A stretch of 64,000 nucleotides of DNA from Kiritimatiellia bacterium (lineage in GTDB: Bacteria; Verrucomicrobiota; Kiritimatiellia; RFP12; UBA1067), in assembly GCA_024694365.1 (NCBI GenBank), contig JAILJX010000004.1, forward strand, positions 1 through 64,000, read 5' to 3'. Below the pieces are notes generated by a model. The model was not told the DNA's origin, searched no databases, and worked only from the letters and a program-made list of their open reading frames with translations. This document shows, piece after piece, positions 57,474 through 64,000 of the stretch. The translations under genes were made by a program, and so were the position numbers. How positions within the stretch are numbered: position 1 is the stretch's first letter; every line of letters starts with the position of its first letter.

Positions 57474-59030
57474 TCACAATTTGGACAAATCTAGCGCAAG
57501 CAGGAATTCGGGATTGGACTTCGTCTTGCGAATGGAATTGAGTACGCTTTTCATCGCCGACTCGGGGCCCGCCGGAGCGAGGATGCGCCTGAGGCCCCAT
57601 GTCTTCTCGAGTTCGACCGGATCGAGAAGGAGATCCTCCTTGCGCGTCCCGGATTTCTCAATGTCCATCGCCGGGAAAATGCGCTTGTCGGCAAGTCCGC
57701 GGTCAAGGACGATCTCCATGTTGCCCGTTCCCTTGAATTCTTCGAAAATGACTTCATCCATTCTCGATCCGGTGTCGACAAGGCCAGTGGCTATTATCGT
57801 AAGCGATCCTCCGCCTTCGATATTGCGGGCCGCACCAAAGAAGCGCTTCGGACGGTGCAGCGCAAGCGCGTCAACACCGCCGGTGAGAATCTTGCCCGAA
57901 TGCGGCTGGACCGTATTGTAGGCCCGCGCCATTCGGGTGATCGAATCAAGGAGGATTATCACATCACGACCGTTCTCGACCTGACGCTTTGACATCTCGA
58001 TGACCATCTCGGCCACGTTCACATGATGCTGAGGCTCTTCGTCGAACGTAGAGGAGAGGACCATCGCCTTCGTGTTGCGCTGCATGTCGGTAACTTCTTC
58101 GGGCCGCTCGTCTATGAGCAGTATTATAAGCATCGCATCAGGGTGATTGGCCGTGATGGCGTTGGCCATCTTCTGCAGCAGTACGGTCTTTCCCACCCTG
58201 GGAGGCGCGATGATGAGACCTCTCTGACCGAAACCGATGGGTGTGAAAATGTCGATTATCCTCGTCGAGAACTCTGAAGGAGACGTTTCGAGAACGATTC
58301 GCCTTGTGGGGAATGTAGGAGTAAGATTTTCAAAATGCACGACACGCGCTGCGACCGACGGCTCTTTGCCATTGACGGTCTGCACATTCCCAAGGCAGAA
58401 GAACCTGTCCCGATCGCGCGGATCGCGAATCGGTCCCTCGATTATGTCGCCCGTCCTGAGAGCATGCCGCCTGATCTGCTGCTGCGTGACGAATACGTCC
58501 TCGGGGCATGCCAGGAAGTTGTTTTTCGCCGAGCGGAGAAAACCGTGGCCCTCGCGGACAATTTCAAGACATCCCGAAGCAAGTACGGCGCCTCCATCAG
58601 CCAAGTACGAGCGAATCGCCGCAAAAATCAGCTCATGCTTTCTGTAGCTGCCAAGTTCCTCGGGGTCGGCCCCCGGCATCATGCTGTCGACAATCTGCGG
58701 TGCGGGCCACGTCTGTATGTCCTGCAGACGGTATTCGGGAAGATCGGGATTTCTGCGCGGGTTCTGCGCCTGATCGGCAGGCTGCACGGCAGGTTCGGTC
58801 GGCAACGGCGCGTTCAGAAGCGGATTCACGGACTCCGACCCATCCGAACCGCGAATCGGAGATGAGTTCGGCTTCGACGGACGCGACCCGCGGTTGAATT
58901 TGTGATATTGGCGCTTCATCCCCCCGCTCTGCTTTTGCGGGACACCGCCGCCGGCTGCCGCCGCAGGATTCTGAGCCGCAGGCGGCTGCGCTTTCATGCT
59001 CTGTGCGAAAACATCAAGTTCTTCTGCCAT
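57474..59030 (-). CDS. rho: Transcription termination factor Rho
   Basis: 518 aa hexameric RNA helicase that ends transcription. It has an N-terminal extension of about 110 residues rich in Pro, Gln, Asn and Gly before the Rho N domain (RKHELIFAAIRSYL). RNA-binding OSB-fold region (LEIVREGHGFLR), Walker A IAPPRVGKT, Walker B IILLDSITRMARA, Q-loop and R-loop GGVDALALHRPKRFFGAARN. Start ATG 59030 overlaps coaE by 17 bases. GC-rich genomes often depend on Rho, which fits the lack of clear intrinsic terminators here. Confidence 0.97.
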   Translation of the reverse strand: MAEELDVFAQSMKAQPPAAQNPAAAAGGGVPQKQSGGMKRQYHKFNRGSRPSKPNSSPIRGSDGSESVNPLLNAPLPTEPAVQPADQAQNPRRNPDLPEYRLQDIQTWPAPQIVDSMMPGADPEELGSYRKHELIFAAIRSYLADGGAVLASGCLEIVREGHGFLRSAKNNFLACPEDVFVTQQQIRRHALRTGDIIEGPIRDPRDRDRFFCLGNVQTVNGKEPSVAARVVHFENLTPTFPTRRIVLETSPSEFSTRIIDIFTPIGFGQRGLIIAPPRVGKTVLLQKMANAITANHPDAMLIILLIDERPEEVTDMQRNTKAMVLSSTFDEEPQHHVNVAEMVIEMSKRQVENGRDVIILLDSITRMARAYNTVQPHSGKILTGGVDALALHRPKRFFGAARNIEGGGSLTIIATGLVDTGSRMDEVIFEEFKGTGNMEIVLDRGLADKRIFPAMDIEKSGTRKEDLLLDPVELEKTWGLRRILAPAGPESAMKSVLNSIRKTKSNPEFLLALDLSKL

Positions 59031-59553
59031 TTCTTATCTCCTTGAGCCAGTCGGCAAATGCCTGAGCCTTCATCCGAAGCTCTTCGGCCGTGCCGTCGTT
59101 TTGGATTATGTATTGGGATCTGGCGGCTTTTTCGCACACAGGCATCTGTGCAGCCAACCGCGCCTCGGCGTCTTCGCGCGAGTACCCTCTCGTCGCGACC
59201 ATGCGGGCTATCTGGTTTTCCCTTTTGGAGGCGACGCAACATATTATATCATATTTCCCGTCCCAATGCACCTCGAACAGAAGAGGAATCACACTGAGTC
59301 GAATCGATCCCTCCGCGGCGCCATCCTCCCATGCCTCCAATCGACTGCGAACAAGCGGATGTATCCTCGCTTCGAGCGCTTTCCTTGCAGCCTTGTCGCC
59401 GAATATCACAGATGCGATCCGCCGACGCTCTTCGGCAGGAATCAGTTCATGCACGATGTCGTCCGCATCGAGCGTCTCTATGCCGAAGGAGTTGAGATAA
59501 GAAGACAGGAGGGATTTGCCGCAGGCAATCCCCCCTGTTAGCGCTATCTTCAT
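59014..59553 (-). CDS. coaE: Dephospho-CoA kinase
   Basis: 179 aa, last step of coenzyme A synthesis. P-loop ALTGGIACGKS, LDADDIVHEL, HPLVRSRLE, VIPLLFEV. Slightly short of the usual 195-205. 8 bases after the secretin stop and overlapping rho, so co-transcribed with both. Confidence 0.93.
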   Translation of the reverse strand: MKIALTGGIACGKSLLSSYLNSFGIETLDADDIVHELIPAEERRRIASVIFGDKAARKALEARIHPLVRSRLEAWEDGAAEGSIRLSVIPLLFEVHWDGKYDIICCVASKRENQIARMVATRGYSREDAEARLAAQMPVCEKAARSQYIIQNDGTAEELRMKAQAFADWLKEIRNGRRT

Positions 59554-59561
59554 GGCGCCTG

Positions 59562-62500
59562 TCAGGACTCGGAATCGGGGGCGGGCTTCACCTCACCCTC
59601 CTTGACGTCCGCATCGCGGGACTTGAGCTCGCGACCCTGCGTATCGACGAGACGCGTTGTCACGAAAATGAGCAGGTTGCGCTTGACCGTCTGTTCGGAG
59701 TGGCTGCGGAAAAGCCTGCCGATAAACGGAAGATCGCCAAGGAACGGAACCTTGTCATCCATCGCCTTGCGCTGCTCCGTTATCAACCCGCCCATGACGA
59801 TGGTCGCACCCGGATAGACCGAAAGCTTGGAATTCACGGAACGGACGTGGAAGAACGGCTGCTCCATCGGAGCGTCATAGTAGGTTATGTTCTCGGAAGA
59901 GTTCTGCGTGAGGCTGCTCAAAGCATCGGACGCCGCATTGACCGCCGTCTCCGCGAATGCGGCGCGGACAGTATCGGAAAGGCCTGTGCCGAGCGTGTTG
60001 AGAACCTCGGCAAGTCCGCCAAGAATGTCGCCGATGCCCTCGAAGCTTTCGAGCGAGCTGTTGCCGGTGAACGGAATGCGCATACCATAGTTCTTCCAGG
60101 TAGGCTCGTCCACAACCTGGGTGTTGAGCTCAAGATCGATGAGGTTGCCGTCGTCGGTGAGCGTCGGAGTGACATCGAGAATCACGCCAACCTCACGCAT
60201 TGTGAACGACTGAGGTTCCACAACCGCAAGAATCGCAGACTGGCTGCTCGAATTGTTTCCGCCGCCAGACTGGCTCGACTGGAGCTGGACATCGTAGTCG
60301 GTGGGATATATGTACTCCGTCACGACCTTCATGACAGCCTCCTCACCAGATTTCGTGAGCACCTTCGGCGCGGAGAGAAGGTCCGTGTCGCTGCGCTGCG
60401 AGAGCATGTGAAGAATCATGGAAAGATCCGCGCCGCCCAGGAATGCATTGAGCCTCATGAACTGGTCGTTGGTCGAATAGCCTTCTCCGGATATGTGATT
60501 GGAGAGAGTGGACAAGTACCGCTGGCCGGTCGTCATATCGGCCTGCCCGCCGATCGCGCTGATGCCGATATTGCGATGCGATCCCGTACCGCGCACCCAG
60601 CTTGCGCCCTGCGAAGAAGCATATGTTTTCGCAGCCGTCGTAGCCGCAACCGACGCCGATGTCGCCGTTACGCCGCCGACCGTCGTGCTGCCGCTGGTCG
60701 CGCCCGTTTCCGCCGCCGAAGACGAGGAGCCGGTCGACTTGTCAAAGACACCATTCCTGAGTCCAAGCGCACGGCTTACATGCGAACCGAGATTGAGCGA
60801 ATAATCGCTGTTGAGAATCCATTCGAATCCCAGAGAGTTCAAGTCTTCCTGGCAAACCTCGACAAATCTCGTCTCGATCTCGATCAGCTTGGGATCGGCG
60901 TTCATTTCTGTGAGGGCCTGCTCAAGCTCGGCCAGGTTCTCGTATGTATTCCTGACGCGGAGCTTGCCGATCGTCTTGATGTACATGATAGACGATCCCT
61001 CGGGCCACTTTACGCCCAACAGCTCGAAGAAGGCCTTCCAATCCTTCTCCTGGCTTTCTTCGCCGTCGTCATTGGAGGATGCCGCGGCCCGGGCGCCGCC
61101 GAAACCGCTCGACTGCATCTCCTTCATCGTGTCGGAAGCCTCCGTCATACGGTCCATGAAGGAAGACAGCACGGGATAGCTGCGGGTAACCATTTCGTCG
61201 ATGGACATGTTCTTGTGCATGACCATCACTATCTGCCCCTGCACCTTGAACTTGTAGTCGACCGATTCGCACACAAGCTTGAGGGCTTCGTAGAAAGAAA
61301 TGTCGCTCGCGGTGATCATGGGAATCACCGGCACTCCATCCTGGCCGCCGGCGTCTTCTTCAGCCTCCTCCATGAATCCGCCTTCTTCGTCGTCAGCGGG
61401 ACGCGCCGCCGCCCGGAGCGTCTCGGGCGTCTTGAGGACAAAGTTGAATCCACGCTGCTCAAACGGAAGCTCGGGGCTGTCGAAGTCCTTTGATGCCGAG
61501 CGGAAATACTCGACCGCATCAATGATCGTCGCCGGGGGCTTGAACGATATCGCCGGAAGGCGCATATCCTTCATGCGCTTGATTATCGACTGCTCCTGCG
61601 CCCGCTCCGGATCTGTGGACGCCACGGGGTCGACGCGCGTACCGCCGTTCTTCACGTCTTCGACCTCTCTCGCGTTGATCGCATAGATCGGTCTCCAGGC
61701 CCTGTCCACATCGGCTATCATACCCTCGCGGGTGGAATCGAATTCACTCTGGAGAATCGTCTGACGCTTGCGCTGAATCTGACGCCGCAGACGGATGGCC
61801 TCCTGATTGTAGGGGTCTGTAACAAGCACGAGACCGCACTCGTCATCAGCCTTGTCAAGCTGGCGCTGTGAAAAATACTGTTGCGCCCGCTTGAGGTGCT
61901 GATTGTTCTTCATCCTCATCGACTTGTAATCGGGATCGTTGCGCACATGGCGAATCTCGGTGATGCCCGTCTTGTTGGCATCAGGATCGCCCTCCGCCTC
62001 CCACGTCGCTTTCTGGCGGCGGGCCTTGGGGTGGCGGTGTTCAATCGCCTTTTGTATAAGCTTGAGGGCCCGCTCGCGGCGTCCGAGAGCGTATTCCTGC
62101 ATAGCCGCCTGATAGAGGCCGACGGCAATGCCATGCTCGAACTCAGTACGGAGCGCTTGCGTCTTTGGGCCAGCCTTGAGAAGCTTCAGTGCAAGCGCAT
62201 AGTGGCGAGCGCTTTCAAGATATTCCTCCGACGCAAGGCAACGCAACGCCTCCGTGCGCTCACGCTCCGCCTGATCGTTCAGCGATTCTATCCTTATTCT
62301 CTCCGTCGCGCCGATCGTATCGAGAAGGGCCGCCTCTTCCGACGTAAGCTTGGGGGACGTCCGCTTTGCCGCCGACGCCGGGCTCCCCGCAACGCCATCG
62401 GCAGCGGAAGCGTCCGCCGGCTCTGCACCATCGGGCGAAACTACGCCGTCGTCAGTCTCGGAGTCTTCCTCCGAGTCTTCGCCGGCATCGGCTTCAGGTG

Positions 62501-63182
62501 CATCATCGGACTCTCCCCGGGTCGGACCGCCGACATCAGGATTGCCTGCATCGTCTTCCCCTGCTTCAGGTTCAGGCGAGGTTGAGTCCAACTCTGCTAT
62601 GAGGTTCAATGCATCGACTGCAGGTTCATCTTTGGCCGAATCGCCAAAATCGGGGATGCCCGCATCCTCGTCCTCGGTTTTACCCTCCACCGAGGCCGCA
62701 GGCTCTCCGTCTTCCTGATCGGCCTGCTCATCTTCAGCTGCATCCGCAGCATCACCGGAATCTGCGACGACGCCATCGGAACCATCGTCTGCGACAATCT
62801 CATCGGTATCGTCGTCCGCAGACGAGTCACTTATGCCAGGATCCGCAGAAACATCGGCCGCAGGCACCTCGTCTGCGCCCGAAGCATCTTCTTCTCCGCC
62901 ATCAATCGCATCATCCGTCTCGCCAACGCCAGCAGGCTCCTCGTCCACATCTGGAATGCCTTCTTCCCCATCGCTGGACACGTCCTCGGCATCCGCCTCA
63001 GGTGCGTCTTCTCCGATGGTATCGCCCAAACCATCGTCAAAATCGGGCAACTCTTCCAAAGAATCGCCGTTCATATCGCGCTCAAGATCGTCATAATCGT
63101 CCTGCTGCGCGATGACATTGTGACCTATCGCGACGAATGCGGCCGTCGCGGTTATGGCAACCCAATTTCTCAAGTTCGTCAT
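59562..63182 (-). CDS. Secretin of a pilus-like system (Amuc_1098-like) with acidic N-terminal region
   Basis: 1206 aa outer membrane channel. Signal peptide VAITATAAFVAIGHNVIAQ. Residues about 28-275 are extremely rich in Asp, Glu, Ala and Gly. About 280-400 is helical with TPR-like repeats (YLESARHYALALKLLK; YQAAMQEYALGRRERALKLI). About 540-700 resemble STN/secretin N domains. The secretin domain (about 860-1190) has GVILDVTPTLTDDG, YPGATIVMGGLITEQ and VPFLGDLPFIGRLFR. Domain order matches the Amuc_1098 family of Akkermansia. Start ATG 63182 is preferred; a GTG three codons earlier is too close to GGGAG. Confidence 0.85.
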   Translation of the reverse strand: MTNLRNWVAITATAAFVAIGHNVIAQQDDYDDLERDMNGDSLEELPDFDDGLGDTIGEDAPEADAEDVSSDGEEGIPDVDEEPAGVGETDDAIDGGEEDASGADEVPAADVSADPGISDSSADDDTDEIVADDGSDGVVADSGDAADAAEDEQADQEDGEPAASVEGKTEDEDAGIPDFGDSAKDEPAVDALNLIAELDSTSPEPEAGEDDAGNPDVGGPTRGESDDAPEADAGEDSEEDSETDDGVVSPDGAEPADASAADGVAGSPASAAKRTSPKLTSEEAALLDTIGATERIRIESLNDQAERERTEALRCLASEEYLESARHYALALKLLKAGPKTQALRTEFEHGIAVGLYQAAMQEYALGRRERALKLIQKAIEHRHPKARRQKATWEAEGDPDANKTGITEIRHVRNDPDYKSMRMKNNQHLKRAQQYFSQRQLDKADDECGLVLVTDPYNQEAIRLRRQIQRKRQTILQSEFDSTREGMIADVDRAWRPIYAINAREVEDVKNGGTRVDPVASTDPERAQEQSIIKRMKDMRLPAISFKPPATIIDAVEYFRSASKDFDSPELPFEQRGFNFVLKTPETLRAAARPADDEEGGFMEEAEEDAGGQDGVPVIPMITASDISFYEALKLVCESVDYKFKVQGQIVMVMHKNMSIDEMVTRSYPVLSSFMDRMTEASDTMKEMQSSGFGGARAAASSNDDGEESQEKDWKAFFELLGVKWPEGSSIMYIKTIGKLRVRNTYENLAELEQALTEMNADPKLIEIETRFVEVCQEDLNSLGFEWILNSDYSLNLGSHVSRALGLRNGVFDKSTGSSSSAAETGATSGSTTVGGVTATSASVAATTAAKTYASSQGASWVRGTGSHRNIGISAIGGQADMTTGQRYLSTLSNHISGEGYSTNDQFMRLNAFLGGADLSMILHMLSQRSDTDLLSAPKVLTKSGEEAVMKVVTEYIYPTDYDVQLQSSQSGGGNNSSSQSAILAVVEPQSFTMREVGVILDVTPTLTDDGNLIDLELNTQVVDEPTWKNYGMRIPFTGNSSLESFEGIGDILGGLAEVLNTLGTGLSDTVRAAFAETAVNAASDALSSLTQNSSENITYYDAPMEQPFFHVRSVNSKLSVYPGATIVMGGLITEQRKAMDDKVPFLGDLPFIGRLFRSHSEQTVKRNLLIFVTTRLVDTQGRELKSRDADVKEGEVKPAPDSES

Positions 63183-63213
63183 AAGATACACTGCTCCCTT
63201 GATTTTAAGTTGT

Positions 63214-63242
63214 ATTATAGACTATTTTCCGTCACTGTTCAA
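63214..63242 (-). promoter_or_regulatory. Promoter of the secretin-coaE-rho-surface protein-uvrA operon
   Basis: TTGAAC (63237-63242), 17-base spacer, TATAAT (63214-63219) on the minus strand. It overlaps the stop of the upstream pilus-like gene. Leader of about 25 bases with GGGAG. Confidence 0.6.
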
Positions 63243-64000
63243 GTGCTATGATTGTACGTTTTTCTCCAGAAGAGACACTCTCGACCGTCACCTGGAAGTT
63301 GTCTCCGTCGAGTTTTTCTATCTTCTCGACCTTGTATTTATTGCCGTTTATCTCAAATTCACCGCCATCGACTACCGGGAATTCCTGTGTACCCTTGGAT
63401 GCGATGCGGTCGAAGACAACCGTGGCCTTGAGTTCCAGCGGCGGCGCCTTCGAACCCTCCACGAGAGTCACCTCCTTGCCGTCCGACATTCTGACGACTA
63501 CGACCTTCCGTTCCATCCTTTTGGTCTTCTGGGCACTCCCTTTCGCCTTGCTTTCCACTTCCTGCTGGTGGTATGTCTTGACGGCAAAACCGGTTGTTTC
63601 CTCCGAGCTTCTGCCCATATACGAGTAAAGCCCCTTGATTTCCGAACTTCCGGTCTTGTCCACGACCACGTCCATTCCGTTCGGGAACTTCTTCCGCAGT
63701 TCCTTCGCCGCTTCGCTGTTCGTGAACTTGAACTGCACCTTGTTGTCGCCGGCAGGCGTCCTATAGAGCCACTTGCTGAACACGAATGGCATATCAACCT
63801 TGTTGAGCGTCTGGCTGAGCTTGAGGTCCTCAAGATAGTCCGGGTGCGATTTCCCGTCTTTCGGATTGGTCCCGGCCTGGAACTCCTCAAGATTGGTGAA
63901 GCCATCATCGTCTGGATCAAGATCGGCATCGGACGAATCGAGCGGATTGAAGCCGTACTTATTTTCCCAATCGTCCGGCATGCCGTCGCTGTCATGGTCT
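63232..64000 (-). CDS. Amuc_1099-like pilus-system protein, 5' end outside window
   Basis: The frame is open to base 64000, so only the C-terminal 256 residues are seen. It carries a calcium-type DxDSDGMPDDWE motif followed by NPLDSSDADLDPDDDGFTNLEEFQAGTNP, the thrombospondin-3-like signature common in Verrucomicrobiota, then a region with QFKFTNSEAAKELRKKF and VTLVEGSKAPPLELKATVVF. Position directly before the secretin matches Amuc_1099 next to Amuc_1098. The ATG at 63979-63981 is internal because the motif runs through it. Probably periplasmic or envelope-bound. Confidence 0.7.
   Translation of the reverse strand, partial: DHDSDGMPDDWENKYGFNPLDSSDADLDPDDDGFTNLEEFQAGTNPKDGKSHPDYLEDLKLSQTLNKVDMPFVFSKWLYRTPAGDNKVQFKFTNSEAAKELRKKFPNGMDVVVDKTGSSEIKGLYSYMGRSSEETTGFAVKTYHQQEVESKAKGSAQKTKRMERKVVVVRMSDGKEVTLVEGSKAPPLELKATVVFDRIASKGTQEFPVVDGGEFEINGNKYKVEKIEKLDGDNFQVTVESVSSGEKRTIIALEQ

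Noticed and set aside
62340-63100. Repeated GAx/TCx-rich DNA, looking like a tandem repeat or CRISPR-like region
   Set aside because: It codes for the Asp/Glu/Ala-rich part of the secretin in an unbroken frame. There are no regular repeat-spacer units.

Overview
The window is a gap-poor, GC-rich stretch of a Gram-negative chromosome. It has lptD and lpxK (LPS outer membrane), a complete mre/PBP2/RodA rod-shape operon, three tRNAs with encoded CCA ends, and 40 protein genes, 37 of them on the minus strand. A secretin and its neighbour look like the Amuc_1098/Amuc_1099 pilus-like system of Verrucomicrobiota. Together with secreted plant-polysaccharide hydrolases, InlB-type repeat surface protein, and an [FeFe]-hydrogenase maturase, this suggests an anaerobic, gut-type Kiritimatiellota or Verrucomicrobiota member. 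That placement is an inference from gene content; no marker phylogeny was possible. No phage, insertion sequence, CRISPR array or rRNA was seen. By eye the first 25 kb is richer in GC than the last 17 kb.

Layout. 1-7.2 kb: the 3' part of hydE, then a tetR-tolC-MFP-RND efflux operon read leftward with two matching palindromes as likely operators. 7.3-13.2 kb: secreted GH115-like and GH43-GH27 hydrolases, flanking a divergent pair (Gly-rich secreted protein / thioredoxin-fold protein). 13.3-19.5 kb: a four-gene operon of a ketosynthase-like protein, an AT-DH-PPTase protein, a lysine-2,3-aminomutase-like radical SAM enzyme and DeoC. The KS, AT and DH domains have lost their expected catalytic residues while the PPTase keeps its motif; this is the most unusual unit here. 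19.6-24.5 kb: orphan response regulator, proA, a RecB/AddA-type helicase-nuclease and tRNA-Leu. 24.7-29.1 kb: htpG divergent from a GH53 galactanase, tRNA-Ser(GCU), nagA. 29.1-43.3 kb: lptD-lpxK-murJ and mreB-mreC-mreD-mrdA-rodA-rng-luxS-ABC-F (envelope growth). 43.3-49.4 kb: recA-tRNA-Ser(UGA)-hom-lysC and a secreted parallel-beta-type protein. 49.4-64 kb: pilus-like protein, secretin, coaE, rho, a 1747-residue InlB-repeat surface protein and uvrA, tightly packed in one direction.

Regulation visible in sequence: most promoters are extended -10 type (TGN-TATAAT) without a clear -35. In six genes the -10 hexamer ends exactly 6 or 7 bases before the ATG, and in htpG 10 bases before, which predicts leaderless or nearly leaderless transcripts. 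The longest gap without a gene is about 200 bases (24482-24684).
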